From positions 39,896,326-39,960,325 of the forward strand of contig CM030714.1 in the NCBI GenBank assembly GCA_017979445.1: a stretch of 64,000 nt of DNA. The letters are read 5' to 3'. The translations under genes and the position numbers were made by a program. The notes under the pieces are model-generated. The model was not told the origin of the DNA, ran no database searches, and saw only the letters and a list, made by a program, of their open reading frames with translations. This DNA comes from Akebia trifoliata (taxonomy: Eukaryota > Streptophyta > Magnoliopsida > Ranunculales > Lardizabalaceae). Positions 22,552-34,357 of the stretch are shown one piece after another. Numbering within the stretch: position 1 is the first letter of the stretch; every line of letters begins with the position of its first letter.

Positions 22552-22919
22552 GGGCGGAGCTAATAAGGAGTTGGTGGGGGCAAATTGCCCCCATAGAACT
22601 TTGAGACACCCCTATATTTTCAACTAATTACATGCCTTATTTGTCCCTACTCCCCCTACCTCTCTCCCCATTTGCCCCCACACCCTCACCTCCCTCCAAT
22701 TTTTGCCTCCCCTTTTCAATTTTTTGTTGATGACATTGCCTCTTGAACGGGCCTTCTCATATACTAATTGAAAATGACATAAATATCTTTTTCTTCAATT
22801 TCTAACTAAAAGCCTCTGTATTTCTCCCTAAAACCGTTCATCTTCAAGTTCTTCAACTATACAATTAATCATAGTTTGCCCCCTCTACAAGAAAATCCTA
22901 GCTCCGCCCATGCTGGTAA
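22552..22919. mobile_element. TIR element with GGGCGGAGCTA ends
   Basis: 11-bp perfect inverted ends GGGCGGAGCTA / TAGCTCCGCCC enclose 368 bp with C-rich blocks (CCCCCTACCTC, CCCCATTTGCCCCC). No target duplication could be read. No coding content. Confidence 0.6.
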
Positions 22920-23020
22920 GTAAATTAATTGGTCCCCAACATTCAATGGGCCAAAAGAACAAGACATACAACAAACAAAAAAGAAAAAGGAAAAGGAAAG
23001 GGAAAAGGAAAAGAAATGAT

Positions 23021-23547
23021 GATTTAGACACACCAGTGACTAGTCCACATTGTAGTTAATATTTGAGATAACCCCTTTGTTTTTTAAACAATGACATATC
23101 CATTGACTTAGGTCTTCTTTGAAAAACTTATAATGATTAAAATGCCCTATCTTCAAACTTTAGTCAAAATCCTTAATCTTTCTCCCCTAAATCTGACTTC
23201 TAAGGTAAATTATTTTTAATTTGTCCACTCAACCTTGTCTTCCACATTTTGCAAATCGCCTTTGATTTCTTTTTACTTAAAACCACTGTCTTTCATTTAT
23301 GCAAAAATCCTATCTTGTATTTTGAGGTTTTAAATATTAAATGAGATGAGTACTAAGGTTGAAGAGGAGAGTAAAATCTTTTACTAGGGAAAAAAATATT
23401 TTGATTAGGAGTTGAAGACATTAGGTTTTGATCGAAGGTTGAAAATGTGGACATTTAAGTCATTTCATTTGCTTGTCAAAGACGACCTTTGTAAAAGGAG
23501 GGACAATAATTAGTTAGAACCAAATTGTGTGGAGGCAAGTCTAAATC
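23021..23547. mobile_element. TIR element, GATTTAGAC ends
   Basis: GATTTAGACACACCAGTG at the left and (reverse complement) GATTTAGACTTGCCTCC at the right, then TCCACATTGTAGTTAATATT against CCACACAATTTGG. Related fragments lie near 1930, 15800 and 25150. Confidence 0.45.
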
Positions 23548-23932
23548 ACCCCCAAAAGATAAAAAGAAAAGAAAATATTGATTGAGACTTTAAGATGATC
23601 TACAAGCATCTTAAGAGATGGATTTTGAAATTCACTATTAAACAAGAAAAAAATAAATAAAAATTTTCAATCTAGTGGAAATGATCTTAATTCTCTCTCT
23701 GAAAAGAAACCTAAGTAATGTTATTCCGTCTACTCTTCTTCTCTCTCATACTCTCAATAATTTTATTCATATTTGTAAGAATCAATTAATTCCCCCACCC
23801 CCACCCCAAATAAAAAAGAAAATAATAGAGGTATCCAATTGGTTGAATTTATCTTTATACCCTTATTTTGAAATTGAAATAAATCCTAAACCTTAAATAT
23901 AATTCTAATTTTTTTCATATCTTGTTATCTTT

Positions 23933-24330
23933 GGATTGAGAGAAATGAAGAGAAGAGAAAATAAATGAGTTTTTCTCCATTTCTCTTGTTTGGATTGTTA
24001 AGTAGAGAGAGAAGAGAAAATAATTAGAGAGAAGAGGAGAGAAAAAAATATAAGTTCTCTTTCTCTCCAAAAGTGGAGAGAAGATGAGAGAAATTGAGAG
24101 AAAAAAATATAAGTTCTCTTTCTCTCCAAAAGTGGAGAGAAGATGAGAGAAATTGAGAGAAATCCTTTTAAACTATTTTATAATTCCAACTCTACCCCTA
24201 GATCACTTCTAAGATATTTTAAAATTCCAAAGTTGTCCCAAGTTCTCTCATATCAATCCAAATATGATGGACAGAAATTGAGTTTCTCTTCTTTTTAATG
24301 AGTTTCTTTTCTCTCCACTACTCTCAATCC
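23933..24330. mobile_element. GA-rich foldback element, copy 1
   Basis: Inverted ends GGATTGAGAG / CTCTCAATCC. The interior is purine-rich on one half and pyrimidine-rich on the other. It contains a direct repeat of about 58 bp (near 24040-24160) including TTCTCTCCAAAAGTGGAGAG. A related copy in reverse orientation is at 53071-53350. Confidence 0.6.
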
Positions 24331-25174
24331 TAACATAGTCTTAAGGTTCACAAGAATGCTTCAAAATAAATGGAAGGGAGCAACTCTTTTGCAAAGTTGA
24401 CCCCATGCACCCCAATCTTAAACCAATTGCGCATCATCACTTGAAAAAAAGCCTCTTGCATATAATTGGTATGCAATCAACTAATACCCATTTTGGTAAA
24501 AATAACCAAATATCAACATCATTATATTGTTTTTTATTGTTGTTGTAATGAGGTGGTCCCTGTGGTAGCAAGTTGGCCCAATTTAGTTTGTTGGACTGAC
24601 CCAGACAGCCAACCTTATCCAACATGACTAATCCTCAGACTGCATACACCATCTCACCATGTCACATGAAACCAGTTAAGTAGCCACCTTTTTTATTTGG
24701 GGGGGGATATATAGAGATTCGAAGTCATGACGTGGGAAGCACATCCAGTTGCTTCTTACCATCTCAACTAACCCCCAGTGGGTAAATCATTATATTATTA
24801 TTGTATAAAATAAAAAATAAAAAAAAGTTAGGATTCACGTTCAACCCATTTAAATATATTTCAAAAAATTGAAAATTCAACAACCCCACTTATAATTGGC
24901 ATAAAGTTAAAAAGTAACAAATATTTTTGAGCAATTGAATCAACTCTTTTAATCAATTATTGTATTATTCCATACATTTGTATATAGCTCATAAAATATT
25001 TGATGAGTTGCTAACCATCGGTTAGGAAGACAAAATCATTCATAACCTTTTCTATTAGTCTCTAAGAAAAGACTAAGGTCAAGGGATGTATCATCAATTA
25101 GATGAAATATAGGGGTATATTAAATGTTAACCAAAATCCAATGGGGGATTGTCTGAATAACACTTAATTGATAT
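24331..25174. other. Intergenic, no gene seen
   Basis: AT-rich. A G8 run near 24701 and a TATTTGAGATACCCC-like relic near 25110 were noted. Nothing else supported. Confidence 0.35.

Positions 25175-25212
<38 letters not shown>
25175..25212. repeat. Homopolymer of 38 G
   Basis: An uninterrupted G run following ATAT and followed by CGCC. It could form G-quadruplexes, or its length may be an assembly artefact. Confidence 0.9.
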
Positions 25213-25216
<4 letters not shown>

Positions 25217-27754
25217 ATTTGCACACATAAATGCTCAACGTACCCGGCTTACTTGTTGCACCCACCTAAAAATTGTCCTTTCTCATGGTACCCACTTAAT
25301 TAAAATAGAGAGATTTACCGGTCAGACCTATCTGTTGCAATCTTATTACAATAACTCCCCTACTTTCACAAGTTCGTTACCTGCACAAACCTTACTTTAT
25401 GAATCATGCTACCATGACTAATTTAGTAAGATTTTAAATCTTGCTAAGATTCAATAGGCCCACATGGAAAATCAAATTAGAAATCCAACCATACAGACTT
25501 ATATATTGCATGTAAAACTCATATTCAATAGAAAAAACTGAAAGAAAAAATATTTTTGATCTTTATCGTAGATGTTAAAAATGGATGGATATCGAACTCC
25601 TAAATTTGAAATTAAAATTTAACAATAAAAATTAATTTTTTTTTAAGTTCTTAGAATTTGTTTCCTTTATAATCTTGTATGTCAAACCTTAAAATTCTGG
25701 ACTTCGTACCGTATTTAGTCCTAAGAGGGGGTGGGGTGAATAGCATAATTAAAATTTTCTTTTCGATTTATCTAATTTTAACTCAGATTGATAATTTGAC
25801 TATGTGTTCTAAGTTATTTACTTAATCTCAATTTTATACTTATGTTTCTAAAATACATTTAATGAAAATACACTTGCGATAAAAATATTCATTTCATCAT
25901 GTTATTCAATGGTTCATTTATATAAGATTTACTTATTCAGCATTCATGGCATCTCATGACATACAAGGCATTCAAGTGTAAATTGCATAATAATAAAACA
26001 TCTATGTGAGATAAGACTATAATGGTTCGGCTATGTGTTTATATTCATTCTCATGGCTTATCTTTAAGTTGCAACGCAATTGATGTTCACTTAGAATCTA
26101 AACATTCATGGCATAACATATATAACATAATATTCATTCATCTAAGTGTAAATTAATAAAAGCATTTTCACAAATAAGAGACAAGCATTTTATAATGGTT
26201 CGGCAATATGCCTACATCCACTTCCAAGATTCTTAAGTAAGAACTTGGTGTCCACTATCAAAGAGGTTTATAATTCACCTCGAACCTTTTACATATAATT
26301 TTTATACCTAGGTTAAAATCCAAACCCTTAAAATCGAGATAACTCATCCTCTCATAATTTGTGAGTTTTATACCTCGAAAACTCATGAACCTCAACTCTT
26401 GTTAAGAATATTTAATTATAACAAGAGATTGGTTTTTGAAGGCTGAACTAAGTAACCACTTAAAATATTTTTAAAAATAAAAACAAAATCAAATGCTCAC
26501 TCAACTCTATAAGGTTTGCCAATAGAGATCTTGAGTTTTTTTAAATCCTTGAGTCCATAAGAGTTTTTTGACGATCCGATGTTCTAATCACGTCTTCAAG
26601 TTATTCGGCTCTTCGTGCTTCACTCATTTCTTCAATATCAGCTCCTTTCTCTAATAGATGTGCCAATATGTGTAAGGATTGAGGGAATATGAAGAGGGGA
26701 TTGAATCAAAGAAAGGGCTTATGTTGAATGAGATTTTAACTAAGTTTTGAACTTTCCAATGTGTAGAGAATACTCTCTAAATAAGAGAGGGGAGATCACA
26801 AGTTCTTTAGAGATCAATCCAACCAACAAATGAACTCAAGAATGAGTTTTAAAGTATTTGAGGTCATTTTCGGAGCTTAATAGTAAAAAATATGATCATT
26901 TAGCTTTTATTTATTGACGACGGCGTCAATAGCCACAAGGGTGGCATAGGAATAATTACATAAATGCTCTTGAATGGTATTTTGGCCATAACTTTCAAAC
27001 GGTAGCTCCGTTTCACATGCCTTTTGGGGATTTGATAGATCTTACTATGAAAAGCATCCCTAAACTGCTACCAAGGGGTTGACCATGATAAAAATGAGTG
27101 AAATGATCAAAATATCCTTTTTCTATTTCTTGTTAAAACGAGCTTTCAGGAAATCCGACGACAAAACGATTCGAAGGTATATTAGATTTTACCTATATAA
27201 TACCACTAAAAAAACACCAAGGATAGAAGATGATTTTAGGGCGGTCAAATCTCTAATGTCCCCTCTATAATCATTTTAGTTCCCTAAATGTTCAATGAGA
27301 GAACGGGTCGAGGAAAAAGTTTTCCTAATCACTATGGGTCTACCTCTCAATCATCTTAGTGTTAAGGAGTGGTCTTAAGTAGTCTCATTACCTTTTAGGC
27401 TTTGTGCATACTTATAAGAGCTTTTTGTTAAGGTACGTGCAATTGATCAATTTTTCTAGAGTCTTCTTATGTCTTCAATGGCAAATCGATCAGACACTTA
27501 ACGTATGTCTTGGGATTGAAAAAATATGGAACTTACAAAACCATGTTTTTGGACGCAAATTAATGTGATTAGAATCCACTCCAAGGTATGTTAAGTAACA
27601 AATTAAATGCAAAAACATTAGCAATTTATGACATGATCCCGCTCAGGGTTTGCTCAATAACGAACTTGATAAAGTGAAGTTTAGTAGGTAATGAATTTCA
27701 TAAAGCAAGGTTCCGTTGGAATTGTTAAAACTCCAGGGGAGTTTTTGTAATAAA
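25213..27754. other. Unresolved repeat-like region, possibly LTR remnant
   Basis: About 25700-27740 has the texture of an old LTR or retrotransposon non-coding region. It opens with TCCTAAGAGGGGGTGGGGTG and has two copies of a TAATGGTTCGGC motif (about 26022 and 26195), with direct repeats of the flanking sequence (CATTCATGGCAT, AAGTGTAAATT). I found no bounded ends, protein domain or target duplication. Confidence 0.35.
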
Positions 27755-30700
27755 TGTGGCGCCCCGCTGAACGTTAACACAAATCCCCATATCAGATTTC
27801 AAGGTACGAGGTGGCACCTCGAAATTTCGGCATGGTCTCCTTTGTTTATGTTAGCATTCCAAAGCGATTCAACCTGCACCTGATAAACGACATACAATCC
27901 TGCATATAACAAACAAAATATAATACTAGCGGAAGCCTATATACGTCTTGTAGACACCCGAATTTGAGCGGGCCATCGACACAAGATGCCCCAAAAATTG
28001 AAAAATCGGAACGGGCTCCAAAGCCCAAACCTACAAAATACAATGCATTTTCAATTAATAAATGTCCGAGGCCACTCACGTGGCCCATGGACCCGCACAC
28101 CTCACCACACTCCTACATCCCTAAATTCAACCCAATACTATCCTACCCAAGTCCAACCACTCTCATTAAACCCAAGCCCATCCTATTCTACAATACTATT
28201 CTACCCAAGTCCAACCACTCTCATTAACCCAGCCCATCCTATTCTACAATCCAATCCAACACAAATCCAACCTAAGCTAAGCCCATCCTATTCTACAATC
28301 CAATCCACACACAAACCCAACCCAACCTAAACCAACTCACAACCTAAGCCCAACTCACTACCAAAACCCAATCTAACCCATCACCCACATCAAACCAATC
28401 ACCAAGAGATGACACATGTCATCATCTCCTTCCACCTCCCTCATCTAATAATCCATCTCCATCACTTCCCTCCTAAAAAAAAACTCAACCCATAACCCTA
28501 CCCTAATCTAACCTATTCCCCATCCTCTCATCATCAACCACCAACATCACAACCATAACCCTACCCTAACCTAACCTATTCCCCCATCCTCTCATCATCA
28601 ACCACCAACATCACAACCCATACCCTACATACCCTAACCTATTCCCCATTCTCTAACACTATCAACCACCCACATCACAACCATCACTTTCCCTTAAAAC
28701 ACTCCCACAAAATCACCTCAACCCATACCTCCCACCATCACCCCCATACTCTTCCCTCTAATCACCCAACCACCATCACCAATCAACTAATCTCTCCATC
28801 TCTTCATTTGCCACATGTCATCATCACTTCAACTCTCCCAAAATCTAACTAATCAACCTCTTACACTACCTGTAGACACCTCGATTTGAACGGGCCCTCA
28901 CTCGAAGGGGCCCAAAAACAATTCAATAAGTTCGACTAACGGGCCTCAATGGCCCGAATCATCGGAAAATGATATTTTCGCCGAAACCCAAGCCACTAAC
29001 ACCTTTCAATGGGTTAGTAGGTCCACCAAAAGGGTTCGGCACACTCCCATCTACCCCGCTCCATGTAAAACGCCGACTTTCCAACAAAAGGGGGCAACGG
29101 GCCCCTAAGGCCCAAAACACCAAAAGTAGTAACCACGGTTAAATCAATGCCCCTAAGACCACCCCGTGGTCTCAAGGACCCGCAAAAAAGGTAGTGACTC
29201 ATCCCACAACTGTTCAACATTGTCGCTTCACGCTCACGTACAAACAATCGATAAATTCCCCAACAGGCCCAAAAGCCTGATTCGCCAACACGTGGCATTT
29301 TGATTAAATCAATAGTTTCAAAAAAATCAAAAAAATAAAATGCGAGACTTGGGATGCCTACCCCTTCATCCAACCTTCATCGTTCCATCTCCAAATCCAC
29401 AAACACCTTAAACCCACTCAAGGCCCACGAACCATTAACTCATTTTTAGAATTTCTTCACCTCACCCCTAAGCTAAAAATCAATCCTACATCATTTAAAC
29501 CTTAAAACCAACCTACCTTATCAAAATTCAATCCAAAATGAGCCTTGTCCAATCCAAAATAACCTACATCTCCTATAAGCCTAAGCCCAATCCATAAAAA
29601 AGCCCTCTAACCACTATCCAACCCACAACCCAACCCATCAACCCTTACTCACATCAACCAATCAACCCCTCAACATCAAAAGATGACACTTGTCATCACC
29701 ACCCTTCACCTCCCTCATCCAATCACCCACTCCCATCACCATGCTCTAAACAACCCATCTAACCCATCTCACCTCTCTCCAAAATCACCTCAACCCATAC
29801 CCTACCCCAACCTAACCTATCCCCATCCTCTAACATCATCAACCACCCACACCTCCACCCATACCCTAATCCATCACCATCATCAACCCCCACATCACCA
29901 CCCATACCTCTACCCATCATCTTCCTTAAAACACTCCAATAAAATCAACTCAACCCATACTTCATTCATCATCAATCAACTAACCCATTTCTCTCTCCCT
30001 AATCAAACAACCCCCATCAACCAATCAACCAATCTCATTCCTCACCCTCTCATCATGATTGCCACATGGCATCATCTCCTTTCTCCTCCCAAAAACTAAC
30101 TTAACAACCTCTTACAAAACCCATTCCCCTAAATCTACACACCTCACCTCATCAACCAACCTAACACATTCTCTAAACCACTCTCTTACACCCCCACTCC
30201 ACCACCAACCATCACTCATGTCAACCCATCCAACACTCTACCCAAATGGGTTCGGGTAGGATCCAACCCATTTGGGTCTAAACCTCACCCATTTTCATTC
30301 ATTACACATTTACCCTCCATTTCACCTTAAATTTCACACCCCTCACTCCTAAATCCTATACCATTACCCCTTCTCTCACATTTTAACCCCATTATACCCC
30401 AAACCCCCTCCAAACACCTATATATACCTCCCCTCTAACCCCAAAAAGGGTTACACCAAGTCTCCATAAGAAAAAAATCTACTTTATCTATTCCTCCTCA
30501 CCACTCTCTCACAACACATTCTAAGAGAAATAACTTCACTCTCAACTCACCAAGGACTAAAGAGAATTCAAAGAAGAGGAAGAAGAAGAAAAAGAAGAAG
30601 AAGAAGTCCAAGAGTGCAAGGTGGGAGCAATCAACACCCCCCCCCTTTTTTCCTTTCTCTACCCTCTCCTCTTCCTCTTCTATCATCCCCCTCTTTTCAT

Positions 30701-30898
30701 TTTATTTTAAATGAGTTGAGCATGAATGGACCTCAAGGCTTGGATCTACAAGGGTCATCTCCATTGATGAAATGATCCTATGATCAAGCCAAAATTAAAT
30801 CCCTACTTAGGGAACAAATGTACCCATGTGGCACACTTCCCACTTTCTTTTAAAAAATCAAAATGACCGAGTTATTTGAGGTTACCGCCACGTGGCGG

Positions 30899-30933
30899 GG
30901 AGAAAGGGGTGCCTAACACCTTCCCTTTTCTCC
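30899..30933 (+). other. Conserved-loop hairpin, Z copy
   Basis: Stem GGAGAAAGGG (30899-30908) pairs with CCCTTTTCTCC (30923-30933), with one bulged T. The loop is GTGCCTAACACCTT. It is preceded by a perfect palindrome CCGCCACGTGGCGG. Confidence 0.7.
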
Positions 30934-31034
30934 AACCGAGCCGCTTACCCAAATCTCGAGGTTTGATTACCCCTTATCTATCGTGAGTCACTAAAATGCC
31001 AAAATCTCATCTTTTGGAAAATGTACCTCGGGTG

Positions 31035-31074
31035 ACCATTCACACCCACTTCCAACTTGAATGGTGGCGACTCC
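31035..31074 (+). other. Hairpin next to internal PBS-like motif, Z copy
   Basis: ACCATTCA (31035-31042) pairs with TGAATGGT (31058-31065) and runs into TGGCGACTCC (31065-31074). Confidence 0.65.
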
Positions 31075-31866
31075 AATTTTAGTAGTTGTGGCCGTCATAA
31101 TGACGAAACCCACGTAGCTACACTACCCATCCTCCAAATCCAACACCTTACCTCTTCCACCATCTCAACACTCATTCTCCAAACAACTCCCTTACACCCC
31201 CCACTCCTCCCATCAACCATCACTTATCTCACCCCACCAAACACTCTACCCAAATGGATTTGGGTAAGATCCAAACCATTTGGGTTAAAACTCAACCCAT
31301 TTCCCTCATTACAAAACTACCCTTATTTTCCCCTCAAATTTCATACCCTTCTTCTCTCAAACCTATGCCATTACCCCTTATTCTAATCCCTCACCTTATT
31401 ATACCCTTAAAATACCTCCCAACTTCTATAAAAACCCATTCATTCTCCTCTTACCACAACTAATGAAAATTTGACAAAAAAAATAATCCTCCAAAAAATT
31501 ACAACTCTCTACTCTACTCTACTCTCAACACCTCACCCTCAACTCAACTCAATCTTCTACAACCTCAAGCAAGTCCAAGTCAACTCAAGGGAAGACATAT
31601 TTGAAGATCAACTCAAGGACAAGGTGGGTTCAACAAAAGGAACACCCCCTCCACATCCCCTCTTCTACTCTCCCATTTTCCACACATTTACACACACCAC
31701 CATGGGTTAAATCACCAAAGGGCCCCTTCTACATAAGGGTGCCCTTAATGATTGAGGTCAACATTGAAAGTCCCTCACACTTGAGGGCACACATCGAATT
31801 TTTCTTCAATTTTATTTTATTTTTATTTTAAGAAAACCGAATCTGAGGTTACCACCTATGGTGGGT

Positions 31867-31897
31867 GGAGTAGGGTTCCTAACACCTTCCCTACTCC
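31867..31897 (+). other. Conserved-loop hairpin, Y copy
   Basis: GGAGTAGGG (31867-31875) pairs perfectly with CCCTACTCC (31889-31897). The loop is TTCCTAACACCTT. An upstream CCACC-TAT-GGTGG hairpin is also present. Confidence 0.72.
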
Positions 31898-32005
31898 ATA
31901 AATAGACCCCCTTACCTTGAATCAAAGGTTGGACCACGTGCATTATCCAACGAGAGTCATCAAACATACAAAAAGTCTGATTTTCGAAAAATGTGACGTC
32001 GGGTG

Positions 32006-32046
32006 ACCATTCACACCCTTTTACCAATTTGAATGGTGGCGACTCC
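32006..32046 (+). other. Hairpin next to internal PBS-like motif, Y copy
   Basis: ACCATTCA (32006-32013) pairs with TGAATGGT (32030-32037), leading into TGGCGACTCC (32037-32046). Confidence 0.65.
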
Positions 32047-33506
32047 AAAACACCCCAAAGTGGAGGGATGTTTTTAAAACATAGAAAATCCCATGTCCAC
32101 ACGTCTAATAATGTCCGATAAATCAAAGTGCGGAAGAAGAAAAACTATATACAGGATTATACAAAATTCCTTACTCTAACAGAATTCCTAACACTCAAGA
32201 CAACATTTATAATACTCTTGAAATAATCGACACCAATAGGGGGTGCAACCCCAATACTCACCAAGTGATGAACTCTGGCTGTCTATCTGACCCACCAGAT
32301 GATTTTCACTCATGCTCTATACCTTCCTCGCAAGCTTCAGATCTGAAACTAAAAAATGGAGAAGGAAAGGGTGAGTAACTGTAGACACCCCATTTTTGCA
32401 TCCGCCTGATTAATCAACTCGTCAACCCGATCGCAATGATTCCCAATGATGGATGTGTATTCCATTGCTTTACTTTGTTACCAGATATGTTTCAGAAATC
32501 CGGATGAGGTATCTCGAATTGACAAAACCTTAGAAACCACGCTACGCTAGGAAAATACGACCCTAGAAACATAGAAATCATCATCTTGCAGACCAAAAAG
32601 AAGCTTCACGATAAAAATCACTAAAAATGATCAAATTACTAAAATACCCCTAACCTCAAAACAACCCTAGAGCCTACGTTACGCTTAGGAAAACTCTCTC
32701 GAACACATAAAATAACAAATCAGAACCAAATAAATCATTTCACCAATTTTAACAGAATTCGACAAAATTACGAAAATACCCCTCATAAAGTTCACAATCA
32801 TTTCACATAAAAATTTTCATAAATGATACAAACCAACATTCTCATTGAATTCCTTACGAAAAACCGATTCTAAATCATCCTAGAACATTAAAAACCGACT
32901 TAAAACGTGAAAAGTCCTCTCCGGGGGCAAAACGGTAATTTCACAATTTTCATAATTACAAAATTCGAAATTAATAAATAAAACATTAAATAATTAAATT
33001 TAAACATTAATGAAATTAATTAAAATTTTGAACCTAAAAAATCGATTAATCGGACTCTCAAGCAAAATTGTTGAGGGTTCGTGGGATATTTCTTTAAGGA
33101 CCCCTCCATTTGGGGGTCCAAAGAATTAAAGAAATAATGGAAGGGGGTTCTCCAAAATTTAAAGTCAATCAAGCAAGACTGTAGTCAAAGTATTAAAGTC
33201 AATCAAGTGAGACTGAAGTCAAAATTAAAGTCAATTAAACAAGACTAAAGTTAAGATATTGAAAGTCAATCAATTAAGACTAAAGTCAAAACATTAAAAG
33301 TCACTCAAATAAGACCAAAAGTCATAATAGAATTATAATTGATTAATAACTCTATCTAATAGAGTTCTAACTTAAAAACAATTCTACCTAAAATAATTCT
33401 AATTAAAACACAATTCTACATAAAACAAGTCTAACTAAAACACAACTCTAATTAAAAGAACTCTAATTAAATACTAACTCTATCCAAATCAATCCTTAAA
33501 AAATTC

Positions 33507-33516
33507 TATAAATAGA
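33507..33516 (+). promoter_or_regulatory. TATA box of the 5' LTR
   Basis: TATAAATAGA in a good plant TATA context. Transcription would start near 33540, placing the hairpins downstream in the transcribed part. The same box is at 41250-41259 in the 3' LTR. Confidence 0.65.
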
Positions 33517-33927
33517 GGTGCTCACACCCTATTTTCGTATCAAATTATAAACCCTAAGAGAAGTAGGTCTAGAAGCTCCCCTAGCCCCCCATAAACCCTA
33601 GTTTTGGAGTCCCAACTCCTTACCTAACATCCCTCCTTCAATTTTAGTCTAGAAAACACCTAAAAGCTCTACAAAAACACCCCCAAATCCGTAACGAACT
33701 TGAAGAGTTCAGATTCAAAAAAAGAAGATACCTTGTCTCGGGGATCCGAAATCAAATCCGGAGACAGAACGAAGCAAGGGAGTACGATACAAGGAGCTCT
33801 TTTGTCAGATCTGAGGGAACAAAGTCCTTGCTATCGGAAAGGTAAGTTTTTATTTTTATTTATTTTTATCTAGGTTTTTAGCAATGTGATATATTTGGGA
33901 AGTTAGTAGAGACCGACTTTGGCCGGG

Positions 33928-33958
33928 CGGGGTTGGTGCCTAACACCTTCCAACCCCG
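33928..33958 (+). other. Conserved-loop hairpin, 5' LTR copy
   Basis: CGGGGTTGG (33928-33936) pairs perfectly with CCAACCCCG (33950-33958). The loop is TGCCTAACACCTT. The 3' LTR copy at 41672-41702 has one C-to-T change that leaves a G-U pair. Confidence 0.72.
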
Positions 33959-34030
33959 TAACATGATCCCCGAATTCAGATTTTTTGTGGTAGATTAGTT
34001 CTTTTTATCCATGTTAGAGTCAGTTTGGTT

Positions 34031-34060
34031 CCTAGACCACAATAACTAGGTGGCGACTCC
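34031..34060 (+). other. Short hairpin and internal PBS-like motif in the 5' LTR
   Basis: CCTAG (34031-34035) pairs with CTAGG (34046-34050), directly followed by TGGCGACTCC (34051-34060), a copy of the first ten bases of the true PBS 67 bases further on. Confidence 0.6.
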
Positions 34061-34117
34061 CAAACCTCAAGGGTCAAAAGCGGATCCGCGCACCCCGCAG
34101 ATCGAGGGCGCTTTCAG

Positions 34118-34135
34118 TGGCGACTCCACTGGGGA
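34118..34135 (+). promoter_or_regulatory. Primer-binding site
   Basis: TGGCGACTCCACTGGGGA begins one base after the 5' LTR. It should pair with the 3' end of a tRNA ending in ...AGTCGCCA. Tat/Ogre-type elements often use tRNA-Arg, but the exact tRNA was not checked. Confidence 0.75.
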
Positions 34136-34357
34136 CTATTGAGGATCAAACTTGAAAAACCCCAAGTATGGGAGCATTGCCAAGATGACCTAATTTTTTT
34201 TTATTTAGTTGGATTTATTTTATTTATTTTTTCTCTTTATTTATTTTTTTTATCTTGATTGTAGATGATTTTGGGTATTGCATTTTTTTTTCCAATTAAG
34301 GATAACTTTTTGATGACTCCTAAATAATGAAATATTCAAATTAACCTATGAAAATGA

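Larger units (their letters stand above)
28871..31122 (+). mobile_element. Solo LTR Z (TGTAGACACC family), nested in Y
   Basis: It starts TGTAGACACCTCG and ends GTAGCTACA, with CTACC duplicated at 28866-28870 and 31123-31127. It is 2252 bp. A TATA-like CCTATATATACCTCC lies near 30417. It has the same conserved downstream order as Y: CCTAACACCTT hairpin, GGGTGACCATTCACACCC, then TGGCGACTCC. Confidence 0.87.
28080..31710 (+). repeat. G-depleted, C/A-rich LTR sequence with internal tandem repeats
   Basis: Long stretches of CCCATCC, CCAACC and CATCACC words with very few G on the plus strand. Local tandem copies: about 64 bp (CCCAAGTCCAACCACTCTC, near 28145 and 28205), about 56 bp (AGCCCATCCTATTCTACAAT, near 28225 and 28281) and about 67 bp (CCTATTCCCCATCCTCTCAT, near 28512 and 28577). 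These open frames are compositional artefacts. Confidence 0.75.
27949..32101 (+). mobile_element. Solo LTR Y (TGTAGACACC family), interrupted by Z
   Basis: It starts TGTAGACACCCG and ends TCCACA, with CGTCT duplicated at 27944-27948 and 32102-32106. Without Z it is about 1896 bp (27949-28870 plus 31128-32101). A TATA-like TTCTATAAAAACCC lies near 31417. The left part is C/A-rich and almost free of G. It ends with conserved hairpins and a TGGCGACTCC motif. Confidence 0.85.
32380..34116 (+). repeat. 5' LTR of the 9.48 kb element
   Basis: TGTAGACACCCCATTTTTGC to GAGGGCGCTTTCA. It is over 99% identical by eye to 40123-41860. Confidence 0.93.

Noticed and set aside
28490..28640. CCCTACCCTAACCTAACC resembling telomere repeats
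   Set aside because: The plant telomere unit CCCTAAA is not repeated exactly; the words belong to a 67-bp tandem repeat inside a C-rich LTR.
29683..30099. 138-codon open frame rich in His, Pro, Ser and Thr
   Set aside because: It lies in G-depleted LTR DNA, where stop codons are rare by composition; no domain and no start context.
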